Origin: Patiria pectinifera
Taxonomy: Eukaryota; Echinodermata; Asteroidea; Valvatida; Asterinidae
NCBI GenBank assembly: GCA_029964075.1
Contig: CM057149.1
Location: forward strand, 4,784,465 to 4,848,464
DNA length: 64,000 nucleotides
Direction of reading: 5' to 3'
The translations under genes were made by a program, and so were the position numbers. The notes below the pieces were generated by a model that made no database searches, was not told the origin of the DNA, and worked only from the letters and a program-made list of their open reading frames with translations. This document shows positions 23,780-36,000 of this stretch, in pieces (positions within the stretch are counted from its first letter, which is position 1; each line of letters opens with the position of its first letter).

Positions 23780-24309
23780 GAGCTCTATCTAGTTCAAAGT
23801 ACTAGGAGTGAAACAAAACTGATACTTTTAGAGAAAGGTTTATGTTTCGCCCAGATATGGATGAGTAGGAACGGTTACGGTATTGGAATGTGTGGTGGTG
23901 AGTTGGCCTATTGGGAATTCATTTGACGAACCTAAACGACCTCTCCTCTGTCCTATGTAATTACAGTGGCTTTGGGTTCGCTCATTAGTTAATCGGTGCA
24001 CACTTATGAATAAACGGAAGAATAGTCAAACGTATTTACAAAGAACCCTCCCAGTACTGATACTAAAATTAACACCTATAGAAAAAATCCAACACTCTTC
24101 CTAAACAAGTAAAAGTGCAATATCGGTGTGAAAGAACAATTGACGATAGAGGCAAATTTATAAAACATCACATGATTAATAAAAATAAAAATCATTGGAA
24201 AACAAAAGAGAATTCGGGAACTTACCTAGTTCAGAATAAAACGGAATAAACAGACTCATGTATAGGAGGCAAGGTGGCATTGATACTGACTGTCCGCAGG
24301 CTGAAGTCA

Positions 24310-24540
24310 GAATGCCCTCAACCAGAGAAGTGAGTTGCCCTGTGTTCTCTGAATTTTGACTTGAAGTACAGTTTAGGTCCTATTCAAATTGGTACACATA
24401 CTGCCAAAGTGTACCGTACAATGTTTATTTTCATCATTTGCAACTACCTTGAATTTTAGCATGACTGATCGCCTTCGATTATTTCATGAACCAAAAAAGT
24501 GACTCGTGAACCGACAATTTGAACATGCGTCTCAAGTAAT
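24310..24540 (+). repeat. Array copy truncated through its microexon
   Basis: A deletion joins CCCTCAACC to AGAGAAGTGAGTTGCC, so only the last bases of the microexon and a GTGAGT donor are left. The downstream intron-like sequence is typical. No acceptor remains, so no exon is called. Confidence 0.6.
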
Positions 24541-25637
24541 GGTACACGATTTGGGGGATACCAAGGTACTTATATGGAATAGTTCTCGGTCACGTGAGTC
24601 AGAATCGAGGAAAAACTCACGGAGAAGGATCCTACGGTAGTGGTCTGTGAGATCTTGGCCGAGCACTACCTGCTTCACAGTACTGTGAGTGAAACAAAAA
24701 TTGATACTTTTGGAGAGAGGTCTATGTTTTCCGTCAGATGTGGATAAGAAGGAAAGGTTAACAACGGGATTGTAAGGGGGTGGTGGTTAGTTGTCGTACA
24801 TGTTGCTACAAAATAAGGAGCTCTCCACTGTCCTTTGTAATGCTAGTGGCTTTTGGTCCAATCTTTAGTTAGTTCCTTTGTCTTTGCTTGTATACATGTC
24901 CGTGTATCACCATTGAAATTTATACTTGAACTCTACCGGTCACTGATTTAGTTCTTACTCCCTAATATGATGAGCATTGTTATAAAATAGTCCTATGGCT
25001 GATTGTGTCTTTGCAATTGTATATAAAGTAAACATTCACCAGAAGAGATAAACGTGCTACAACTATATATGATTATAAGCTGGGAATAATTAAATTTCAA
25101 ATCCCCACTAGGAAAATTGCCAGCGTTCAGTGAATACTTATGAATAAATGGATACATTATCAAACTAATGAAGAAAGAATACTCTAAGCACTAAAACTAA
25201 GATTGACATCTATAGAAAGAACTTAATCTTTTCCTGAACAAGTAAAAGTGCAATATCGGTGTAAAACAATATTGCACGATAAAAGCAAATTTATCAAACA
25301 GCAACATCATTAATAAAAGAATTCATACGAAAACAGAAGAGAATTCGGGAACTCGCCTATTTCAGAATAAAACGGTATGAGCATGACTGTCCGCAGGCTG
25401 AAGTCAGAATGCCCTCCACCACCTACATGAGGCCTATCCCGAATTCGATAGGTCAAGAAGCTAGATCGAGTAACCAGGCGCTATATATAATAGTTGGTCA
25501 CAATTAGTAAAATAATTGTTGAAAATGGCTGGCCATCGCTGTCCATCCCAGAAAGAAGAGTTTTGCTGGTGTGATATATATATTTGCCAAAAATGCAGAT
25601 GCTTTCCTTTACCATCTTTGTTTGGCTTGATTTCCAG

Positions 25638-25658
25638 AATTTGAACTTTATGATAAAA
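25638..25658 (+). CDS. Candidate microexon 7 (21 nt)
   Basis: Acceptor GGCTTGATTTCCAG and perfect donor GTAAGTTGCC. The 21 nt encode FELYDK in phase 1-1. Closest to microexon 4. It lies 3' of the LTR retrotransposon, in the part of the array nearer to the ZU5-UPA-death-domain gene. Confidence 0.45.
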
Positions 25659-26339
25659 GTAAGTTGCCTTTGTGTTCTCTGAATTTTCACTTGAAGAACG
25701 ATTGATGTCCTTTTCAAATGGGTACACATACTGCCAAAGTGTCCTGCGCATGTTTATTTCCATCATGTGTAAACCTTGAACTAGAACATTTACTGATCGT
25801 TTCCCATCATATACATGTTTGGAACATAAAAACAAAGTGACTGATGAACGGACAACTTGAAGATATATCAAGTCTCAAGTGATATAACACAATTTTGGGG
25901 GAGTAAGGTATACTCTTTACACAGAGGGGTTCTTGGTTACATGGGTCGGAATCCAGGCAAATCTCATGGAGACGGATTTTACGGTAGTATTCCGTGAGAT
26001 CTTGGTTGAGCTCTGGCTGATTCACAGAACGGAGAGTCAAAAAAAAGTTAATACCCTTGGAGAGAAGTTTATGTTCAGCGTCAGATATGGATGAGGAGGA
26101 AGGTCAACTACGGCATTGGAAGGGGGTGGTGGTTAGTTGCCCTATTGGCAATTCATATTAACGAGTTCTCCACTGTCGTATGTAATTCAAGTGGCTTTGG
26201 GTTCACTCATTAGTTAGTTGTTTGTATACGTATATTAATATTTAAATTCATCTACTTGAACTCTTCCGGTCACAGATTTATAGTTCTTACTCCCTATGTG
26301 TAAAATTCTATTCAAATACAAAATTACATCATATATTAT

Positions 26340-27042
26340 AGGTTATCTTGAGCATACTTCCCCTTTATTTTGAATATTTTTAAACTTGGTGATTTTTTTT
26401 GGTTTCATTTGGCTCAATTTATTTTTTAAATACTCTCGTAATGTATTACCCAAAACAAAATCAAGCCTTTTTTTTACCAAGTTCTTCAGTTCACATTCAC
26501 CAGACTCGTAGTTCAGTTATAGGGGATCTTTTTGTGGAACCAAGTAGAACTGAGGGTTTTTTAAAGAGTGTCTTTCATCAAGGGGTCATATGCTGGAAGG
26601 GTTTAAATACAGACCTTAAACAGTCAGCCATTTCCCATCTTTTTGTAAAAAAAATTAAGAATAATATTACCGATTTATACAACACTTAATATATTTGCAT
26701 CTCTTCATATTTTATTACATCAAATGTATTGTTCTCTATATACCTTTTGCCCGGTCTCACTCCTGCATAACATGTCCTTGTCCCCATTATTTGTATGTTC
26801 TTTTGTCCTTGTGTCAGTATATTCTTTTGTTTTTGTTTTCATACGGAAGGGGAACAAGAAGCAATTGCTTCTCCCTTTTTTTACATGTGAACATCACTTC
26901 ATTATTTATTTATTTATATTGCTCTAGAAAAAAATATCTCTTTTGAACAAGTTGCAGAGTATGATGAGCATTGTTATCACATTTTTCAATGATGTTGACA
27001 TAAAATATATGTGTATCTGAAATGGAATGAAATGAAATTATT
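26340..27042 (+). mobile_element. LINE 3' end with (GAAAT)n tail
   Basis: The + strand C-terminal LINE peptide runs from about 26360 to a stop at 26689 (HTRSSVIGDLFVEPSRTEGF, CWKGLNTDLKQSAISHLF). It is followed by a ~330-base 3' UTR and a GAAATGAAATGAAAT tail. It resembles the C-terminal region of CR1/L2-type ORF2. Severely 5'-truncated. Confidence 0.75.
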
Positions 27043-27783
27043 GTTTGTACTGAAGTAGTGCCAACAAAACTATGAAAACACAAACACAATCAATTGTTCT
27101 CTATTAATTAGTGAAACAAATAGTCCCATAGCTGATTATGTCTTTGCAATTGTACATAAAGTTAACATTCACCAGTCAGAAGTGATAAACACATGATTAA
27201 TATATATATATATGATTAAAAGCTAGGAATAATAATATTTCAAATCCCCACTAGAAAACTTGCAAGTATTCAGTGAATATAATAAATGGATAAATTATCA
27301 AACTAATTAGGAAAGAATACTCTAAGCACTCATAATAAAATTGACATCTATAGAAAGAACTTAATCTTTTCCCGAACAAGTAAAACTTCAATATCGGTGT
27401 AAAACAATAATTCACGATGCAGGCAAATTTATAAAACAGCAACATGATTTATAAAAAAAAGTCATAGAAAAACAGAAGGGCATTCGGGAACTCGCCTATT
27501 TCAGAATAAAACGGTATATGAACATGACTGTCCGCAGGCTGAAGTCAGAATGCCCTCAATCACTTACATGAGGCCTGTCCAGAATTTGACAGGGCAAGTA
27601 GCTAGATCGACTTCAAGACAAGCGCTATATATAATAGTTTGCCACAATTAATGGAATAATTGACGGAAACGGCTGGCCAACCCCTGTCTAGCCCCCAAAA
27701 AGGGAAGTTTTGGTGTGGTGACATCCATATTTGCAAAAAAAAGCAAGTGCTTTCCTTGACCTTTTTTTACATTCAATTTCCAG

Positions 27784-27804
27784 AAGAGGAGGCAGGATTG
27801 GTAG
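27784..27804 (+). CDS. Candidate microexon 8 (21 nt)
   Basis: Acceptor CATTCAATTTCCAG; the donor is GTTAGT, weaker than consensus but keeping GT. The 21 nt encode EEAGLV in phase 1-1. It shares its first five bases with microexon 6 and differs at several positions after that. Confidence 0.4.
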   Translation, partial: KRRQDW

Positions 27805-28360
27805 GTTAGTTGCCTTCTCTTCTCTAAATTTTCAATTGGGGAACAGTTTTATGTCCTTTTCAAACTGGTTCACACACTGGCAAAGGGTACTGTACGTGTT
27901 TACTTTCATCATGAGTAAACCATGAACTTGAACAGTTACTGATCGTTTCCCATCATATTCATGTATCAAACAAAAAACAAAAAAGTGACTTGTGAACTGA
28001 CTACTTGAAGATATATCAAGTCTAAAGTGATGGAACATGATTTTGGGGGAGTAAGATATACTTTTTACACAGAGGGGTTCTTGGTCACATGGGTCGGAAT
28101 CAAGGAAAAAACTGACGGAGACGGATTCTACGGTAGTATTCCGTGAGATCTTGGTTGAGCTCCGGATGATTCACAGAACGGAGAGTGAAACAAAAGTTAA
28201 TCCACTGAGAGAGAAGTTTATGTTCAGCGTCAGATATGGATGAGGAGGAAGATTTACTACGGCATTGGAAGGGGGTGGTGGTTAGTTGCCCTATTGGCAA
28301 TTCATATTAATGACTTCTCCAGTCACTGTTGTATAGTTCTTACATCATATATTATAGGTA

Positions 28361-29165
28361 ATCTTGAGCATACTTCCCCCAAATTTGCCAATTTGAATAT
28401 TTTCAAACATGATAATATTTTGTTTTCATTTCGGCTCAATTTATTTTTTCAGTACACTCGTTATTTATTACCACAAAAAACTCGAGCCTTCTTTTTACCT
28501 AGTTCTTCAGTTCACACTCACCAGACTTTTGGCTCAGGTAAAGGGGATCTTTTCGGTGAAACCAAGTAGAACTGAGTTTTTTCGAGGCACTAATACTAAA
28601 ATTGACATCTAAAGAAAAAACTTAATCTTATTCCGAACAAGTAAAAGTGCAATATCGTTGTAAAACAATAATTTACGGTAAAGACAATTTTTTAAAACAG
28701 CAACATGATTAATGAAAAAATCATGTTCGGGAACTCGCCTATTTCATCATGTACTAAAAAGTTGTGAACTTGAAATTTGCTCATCAGCCTCAAGTGATGT
28801 TACACGATTTTTGGGGTACCCGGATACATCTCTTCATACGTTATAACATCAAATTTATTGAACTCTATACATCCAGTGCCCGGTCTCACTAATGCATAAA
28901 CATGTCCTTGTCCCAATTATTTGTATGTAGTTTTGTCCTCGTGCCAGTATTTTCTTTTAGTTTTGTATTCATAGGGAAGGGGAACAAAAAGCAATGGCTT
29001 TTTCTTTTTCTTACATGTTAACATCATTCCATTGTTCATTTTTTATATATTGCTATATACAAAATATTTCTTTTGAACAAGTTGCATAGTATGATGAGCA
29101 TTGTTATCACAATTTTCAAAGATGTTGACATGAAGTAAATGTTTCTGAAATGAAATGAAACTATT
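28361..29165 (+). mobile_element. Second copy of the same LINE end, split
   Basis: 28361-28578 matches the peptide-coding part of the 26340 copy and 28829-29165 matches its 3' UTR and tail. The ~250 bases between them are array block sequence (GACATCTAAAGAAAA...). The junction ...AAGTAGAACTGAG is shared with the scrap at 17850-17895, so the insertion was duplicated with the array and then rearranged. Confidence 0.65.
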
Positions 29166-29928
29166 GTTTGTACTGAAGTAGTGCCAACACAACTATGGAA
29201 ACACAAACACAATCAATAGTTCTCTTTTCATTAGTGAAAAAATAGTCCTATAGCTGATTGTGTCTTTGCAAAAGTTAACATTCGCCAGAAAAGATAAACG
29301 TGCTACAACTATATATGATAATAAGCTAGGAATAATTATGTTTCAGATCCCCACTAGGAAAAATGCAAGTATTCAGTAAATACCTTGAATAAATTGATAA
29401 ATTATTAAACTAATTAAGAAAGAATACTCTGAACAGTAATACCTTAATTGACATCTATTGAAAGAACTTAATCTTTTCCTGAACAAGTAAAAGTGCAATA
29501 TCGGTGTAAAACAATAATTTACGACAAAGTCAAATTTATGAAACAGCAACATGATTAATAAAAAAATCATAGGAAAACAGAAGAGAATTTTGGAACTCAC
29601 ATATTTCATCATGTACACAAAAGTGAGTTGTGAACTGACAATATGCACATCAGTCTCAAGTGATGTTACACGGGGTACTTAGATACTTAGTACCCAGAGT
29701 TCTTGGTCACATGGGTCAGACTCAAAGCAAAACTCATGGAGACGGATCCTACGGTAGTATTCCTTGAGATTTTGCATGGCCGAGCTCTATCTGGTTCAAA
29801 GTACTGGGAGTGAAACAAACTTTTAGAGAAAAACATACTTTTAAAGAAAGGTTTTGGTGGAGTGCGATATATATTTGCCAAAAATGCAGGTGCTTTCCTT
29901 GACCATTTTTGTTTTCACTAATTTCCAG

Positions 29929-29949
29929 ATTTAATTTCTTCTGGTGAAG
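29929..29949 (+). CDS. Candidate microexon 9 (21 nt)
   Basis: Acceptor TCACTAATTTCCAG; donor GTAAAT. The 21 nt encode LISSGE in phase 1-1 and are stopped in another frame. It is the last intact copy before the array ends, and the nearest to the ZU5-domain gene, whose first visible exon also starts after a phase 1 intron. Confidence 0.4.
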
Positions 29950-31020
29950 GTAAATTGCCTTGTGTTCTTTGAATTTTAAATTGAAGAACAGTTTTAGGTC
30001 CGTTTCAAATTGGTACACATTCTGCCAAAGGGTACTGCACGTGTTTTTGGTTTTTTTATTTGTAAACCATGGACTTCAGCATAACTGATCGCTTTGCATC
30101 ATGTACAAAAAAGTGAGTTGTGAACTGACAATTGGCACATCAGTCTCACGGAAGAGTTCTTGGTCACATGGGGCAGACTCAAAGAAAAGCTCAGAGAGAC
30201 GGATCATACGGTAGTATTCCTTGATATTTTGCATGGCCGAGCTCTATCTGGTTCAAAGTACTGGGAGTGAAAAAAAAACTGATACCTTTAGAGAAAGGTT
30301 TATGTTTCGCCCAGATATGGATGAGAAGAAATGGATGTATTGGAAATGTGTGGTGGTGAGTTGCCCTATTGGGAATTCATTTGACGAACCTAAACGACCT
30401 CTCCACTGTCCCATGTAATTACAGTGGCTTTGGGTTTGCTCATTAGCTAATCGGTGCACACTTACGAATAAACTGAAGAATGGTCAAACTAATTTACAAG
30501 GAATCCTCCAAGTACTGAAACAGAAGAGAATTCGGGGTTTTCAGGGTAAACGTTATGAACAGACTCATGTATACGAGGCAAGGTGTATGGCACATGTCCG
30601 CAGGCTGAAGTCCGAATGCCGTCAATCACTTACATGAGGCCTACCCAGAATTTGATTGGTCAAGAGACAGGTGCGTTTACTTTACATGTTGTATATTTTC
30701 ATCATTTTGTAAAACATGAACTTGAGCATAACTGATCTCTTTCCATTAATATCAGGAACAAAAAAGAACTTGTGAACTGACAATTTGCACATCAGTATTA
30801 AGTGATGGTACACGTTGTTTTGGGGATACCCAGGTACTTTTTACACGGAAGCGTTCTTGGTCATGGGTCAGAATCAAGCAAAAACTCACGAAGAAGGATC
30901 CTACGGTAGTATTTCGTAAGATGTCTGCTGAGCTGTACCTTGTTCGCAGTACAGGGAGTAGGACAAATACTGAGACCCTTAAAGAGAGGTTTATGTTCAG
31001 CGTGCACTTGATAAGTTGTC

Positions 31021-31300
31021 CCATAAAATCACAGTATCCTAATTATTTTGATAATAAATAGTTTTCAATAATAATACATGAATTAAAATTATCCACAGTA
31101 TTTTATGTGACGAATCTCCACATAAAGATAGACTGCATTCAATTTTTGACTCAAATCATTAATAGAAAAATCAAAATTTCATCCCCATGGTGTTCATCTC
31201 CATGGTGTTCATCTCCATGGTGTTTATCCCAATGGTGTTCACCGAACCAATGGTGTTCATCCCCATGGAGTTTGTCCCATTGTGTTTCCCCGCTCTCTTA
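31021..31300. repeat. CCATGGTGTTCAT minisatellite
   Basis: 31185-31290 holds six imperfect copies of CCATGGTGTTCATCT or close variants. The reverse complement contains GAACACCATGG, the core of the large minisatellite at 62560-63150. The array of microexon blocks ends just upstream. Confidence 0.7.
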
Positions 31301-31580
31301 ATTCTGACGATTGAAATTTCAATCTATTAGATTGAATTCTCAATTTTTCACAGATTGCCGTGAGGGAACAATCTTTGCGGATTGACCGTCAATCTTTTTT
31401 TAGATTGACAATTTTCAGTCCACAAACGAGTGGAATTTCAAACCATTAGATTGAATTTTTCGATCTATCTTCAATCGAATTTGGATTGAAAATTTGTCAA
31501 TCTAGACTGATGATTGAACTATTCAGTCTAAAAAAAGATTGAAATTCTCAATCGTTTAAAGATCGAAAATGTCAATTCTA
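31301..31580. repeat. Cluster of ATTGAAATTTCAAT-type hairpins
   Basis: Many overlapping inverted words based on GATTGA/TCAATC (GATTGAAATTTCAATC, TTTAGATTGACAATTTT, GATTGAAAATTTGTCAATC). The whole stretch is a dense set of short palindromes. Non-coding; a MITE remnant is possible. Confidence 0.5.
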
Positions 31581-32933
31581 TTGCTGGATTGACACACACG
31601 CACTCATGAACCCACCCACAAGTTGCACAATCCTTCTCTGTCTTTACTTTAATACATCGCTGCTTTAATTCAATACATGTACTGGTAATACATTAAATAG
31701 TTGGTCATGTGCCTGTCTGTTTATGACACTGGTCTAGTTGGTGCTACTAAGAATAAATAATACTGACGATTTGGATCAGCCAGGATTACCTTTTTGAGAG
31801 ATCATTTGTGGGAGTGAACTTCTGAGTGCAAGTAATTCGTCTATCAACCTTGCAATTTTTAATACCAAAAAAATAATTGTGCCAGATGGGCCACTGTTGC
31901 AGCTTACTAAATCATGTACATTAAAGTTGCATGCATGTACATGTAACTCCAAGGCTATGCTAATTGGTCTGGAATGCCCCACCCTGGGACTGACCACGCG
32001 TCCCTGGCTGGGCCATGTGCTTTACCTATTAGTGACCTTAAACTCAAGAAAAGAAAAATCGGAATAAAAAGTAAATTTCCCTATGCAAATTACTCAAATT
32101 AAAAGAGCAATTGTCGTTTAAAAACCACTAGAAAAGTACTCTTTACATTATACACTCTCTGTAACTAGAGTTATCTAAGCAAAAATTATAAGGTTTCACA
32201 GAAAAAAAAACCCGGAATATTGTTACACACAATAAAAGTTGAACAATGCTGTGAAATCTCCAACTAGGAAACGGAAAAAAAGAACTAAACTTTAAATCAA
32301 GTGAACTAAATAGTCTTAACTATCATCTGAATACTTCACCCTGGAATTTATGCCAAAAATAAAGGAACATTTCTTACCTGAAAGACAAAGACAAGAGACA
32401 GGGCGGTTGGAATTGATGGTACATGATACAGCACTAAGGCATGCTGGACCACACCACTCAAACCACTGCACCCTCATGTCCAGGGGCCACTCCACTTCCA
32501 AGAAGTGGGTCTCTCTGGTATTACAAACAATAACTCTTGCAGGCATGGGACTAAACTAAGATAAAACGAAAAAGGAAAACAAAATGTATACTTTAATTAA
32601 GAAAATCTTACTTAATCAAGGGACCAAAAATCATAGGGCCCAATTTAGGGGCCCTATTACATAACGTTTTTCTTAAACTGATGTATGAGTTGTCAAAAAG
32701 TTTGCCAGACACACATGCACGATCAAAGAGCCTTTCTCATTGGCTTCGCCTAGGGAAATGATGCTTTGCAGAATGTTTGACACCAAGGAAGGGTCTTTGG
32801 TCCCATTGTATTGTTGCTGCTCCCAAGTGTTTTATGTCTTTATATGTCGTTTTCGTTAATTTTGATTTATTACATGAATATGATATTGTAGACTTTAAAA
32901 TATTTTCCTCGTTTCTATATATTGTTTTTAAAG
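31581..32933. other. Non-repetitive interval upstream of the ZU5 gene
   Basis: No retroelement or clear gene apart from the weak minus-strand exon at 32378-32550. If the ZU5 gene has upstream exons in this interval, none could be recognised by homology. The frame of the first recognised exon stays open upstream to 32777, so an alternative 5' start there cannot be excluded. Confidence 0.4.
32378..32550 (-). CDS. Possible orphan exon, Cys-rich
   Basis: On the minus strand, an acceptor-like ATCTTAGTTTAG precedes an open stretch. It contains VIVCNTRETHFLEVEWP, RVQWFEWCGPACLSAVSC and VSCLCLS, and ends TTTCAG with a GTAAGAAATG donor. The peptide is Cys- and Trp-rich like an extracellular module, but no family was recognised. 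The + strand is also open here, which lowers confidence. Confidence 0.25.
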
Positions 32934-33028
32934 CTAAAAGAAAACATGAACACAAAAATCAAGCAGATGATGCATCTGTGACTACTGGAAGCACTTCTTC
33001 AATCATTGCGTCACAAACCACACCCGAG
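32934..33028 (+). CDS. ZU5 gene: exon with basic segment
   Basis: 95 nt after a TTGTTTTTAAAG acceptor and before a GAG|GTATTT donor. It enters in phase 1 (two bases complete a codon) and leaves in phase 0. It encodes KRKHEHKNQADDASVTTGS and a Ser/Thr-rich tail. The basic start is what is often found just inside a membrane, but no transmembrane exon is identified. Confidence 0.6.
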
Positions 33029-36000
33029 GTATTTTTTAGTTATGTCTGTATATGCGACCAGTACAATGGTTCAATTGAGTAACTGCCTTTTGTGAGGTTT
33101 CTTTATAACACCCGTGTATTAATTTGGAAACAAAAGACCTTAATCATAAGCCTATGCATTTGCGCAGCAGTCTGTATTACATGTACCTCCCATTTATAAG
33201 CAGACTGAACACTTAAAATTTCACCGCAAGTCGGTCTGGTGGGCACCTTCCTTATTGTGACATAACTTCCATTAATATTAGTGTGAAGAATAATCAATGA
33301 AACCTTTCCATAGCTTCCCAAATTTTGATATTTTTTTAAATATGATAATGACATGTTTATGTCTCTACTTTGTTTCAGACTAGCAAGGACGCAAAGGTGC
33401 AGAGGTCACACCATCTCCAACTGGTGTTACATGAAGTCAACACGCTGACTGAGAAACTAACAGCAAGTGAGCGGTTGGATAGCAGATTCCAGTTACCCTA
33501 CATAGCCCTGGGTTACTTCGACGAGGAGGGTGGAAGCTTGTCCCTGGATGAGTATGGCGTGCACCTCACCATCCCTCGTGGTGCAATAGCTCAAGGCCGC
33601 GATCCTCAGCAAGTATACATCTATGTAGACCCTACTGCACCATCGGATGATGCGGTGGACACGAAAGAGGTCGGGCTTTCATCAAGTGTCGAGTGCGGCC
33701 CTGAAGGGTTGGAATTTAAAGAAAGCGTGGTGCTTTCCTTCCCTCACGACGGTGATGCAAAAAGTACGAACACTGAAACGTCCGGGTTCCGAATGTGTCA
33801 AGACAATCACTCGTCAGGCAGATGGGAAGATTTTGATGGAAACGCAGTGATAACTGAAGACAGGGTCATTCTCATTGTAAACCATTTTACAAGGTTCAAA
33901 CTATTCGGAAGGAGCAGGATGTTAGAGGTAGTTTCCTATGGAAATGTCTTCGACCCCCGTCAAAGCAAATATCAATTTCGGGTGTACATTTTAAAGGGTA
34001 CACGGGATAAACAGGTGGGTCACTAAGCTTTCTTACTTAATAATAATAATTATCAAAGAAATTAAGAAACGTGTCTCCCTAATGGTACATTTAGTGGAAC
34101 AATTATTATAATAATAATAATAATAATAACAAGAAGAAGAAGAACAATACAAATATAACAAGAACAAGAACAACAAGAACAAGAACAAGAACAAGAACAA
34201 CAAAAACAACAAGAACAACAACCACAAGAGCACAACAATAGTAATTATTGTTATTACCCTGATTGGACATTTGGGAGACATTTGCACAGAGTTGTGCACA
34301 CAGTTTTTTAACCTTAAATGTGCCCTAACCCAATATTCTCTTGTCCTTTTTCCACGAATTTCGGTATATTTACTAATTAGACCAAAAGCAACAAATGTAA
34401 TCTAATTGCGACAAAAAATTGCCTTGGGGGGGGGGCTGTGACATTAGGGAGAGGAAAAACCTAATGACCGATGTCTCCCATCGTGCGAAGAAATTACGAT
34501 AACGTGTCTCCTTAATGGTACCATTACACGTATAATAATATTAAATATCCACAGGTTATTAAAAAATACAGATAAAACAGTTTAAAAACAAACAAGTAGG
34601 CCTTATTAAGAATTTAACAGTTAACTTCAGTGATAAAAAAGTAATGCTTAAAAAGATGGGTTTTTAAGTAAGTTTTTAAAAAATGTTGAAGATATCAGCA
34701 GATCGGTTTGCTGCCGGTAGCCTATTCCACAGACGTGGGACATATATTGTGAATGACTGATTGCCATAGTATGTAGTTTCGCCAAGTGGCAGCTGTAAAC
34801 ATACCACACCAGAGGTTGTCGAGCGCAGATGGCGTGCAGTTGATTGAACACTAAGTACTTCACAAAGATAACTTGGAGCTATTCCATTTGGAATCTTGTA
34901 AACAAGACACATAACTTTGAATTCCAAACGCTGATTTACTGGACGCCATTGCAAACTTTTCAGCACTGGAGTAATATGCTCAGGCTGTTTCATCATAGTG
35001 ACAAGGCCGGTGCGGCTAAATTTTGAATAACCGTTAATTTTCTCAATTTGAACTCAGGCAGGCAAAAAAGCAAACTGTTGCAATAATCAAGTTTTGAAGT
35101 AACAAAGGCTTGGATTAATTTCTCAGTTGCATGCCGGTCAAGCATGTTACGTATTTTACCAATCCTCCATAATGAATAAGATGCTGATTTGCATAGCTTT
35201 GTGACATGAACAGACATAGTCCCTGATGCATCTAACTTAACACCAAGATCACGGACTACTGGAAGAGAATATACACTGACTTCACGCACCTGCACAGAAT
35301 AGGCCCGTGGTGAACCTCTCATACCAAATTTAAAGGAAAATCTAATCACTTCAATTTTGCTATCATTTAGTGCCAACATTTAACACGCATCCACTGACGT
35401 ATTTCTTCAACACATTGCTCAATTTTGGTAATTCGAACATGGTCAAGTGTGCAAGTCATGTACAGTTGAGTGTCGTCAGCATACATCTTATAGTCTAAAC
35501 CACGACATAATAATATGTCTTCAAGGGGTGCAGTGTAAAGACTAAACAACACAGGTCCCAAGACAGACCCCTGGGAGACACCACAATTAAGAAGCAGTAC
35601 ATTAGACATCTCTGACCAAATGCGCGCTTGCTGCGTTTGTCCTCGTAGGTAGGACTTAATCTATTCAAAACCAGTACCAATAATTTGAAACTTACAACGC
35701 AGTCTGTGCAATAAGATGTTGTGGTCAATGGTCTCAAAAAGACAGCTGATATATCAGGTAAAACGAGATTAACATCATTTTGCTTGCTAAGGGAACGTAG
35801 CACATCATTTAGCACTCGGAGGAGGGCAGTTTCTGTGCTGTGACTGTTCTTATAGGCAGACTGACATTTGGCAAACAGATTATTTTGACATAAATATGAA
35901 TTGTTTCGAACCAAAGCAACTTTCTCGATGAGCTTAGAAATGTTTGGTAAATTTGAAATAGGTCTAAAGTTTTTCAAGATATTACAATTAAGTCTCTGAG

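Larger units (their letters stand above)
1..31020 (+). repeat. Tandem array of a complex ~1.5-2.5 kb block carrying microexons
   Basis: The same landmarks recur in the same order about a dozen times: a CTTCCTAAACAAGTAAAAG segment; a CTGTCCGCAGGCTGAAGTCA segment; the microexon block ending GTAAGTTGCC; a block with GGATCCTACGGTAGTATTCC; and a block with TGGCTTTGGGTTCACTCATT. Microexon-bearing copies lie near 525, 2874, 4185, 4935, 9556, 11520, 25638, 27784 and 29929. Copies near 1900, 24320 and 30660 have lost the microexon by deletion. Copies are diverged, carry indels of any length outside the microexon, and are interrupted by transposons. The window starts inside the array, so it extends to the left. 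The segmental repetition is seen directly; the gene interpretation is treated under the microexon entries. Confidence 0.85.
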
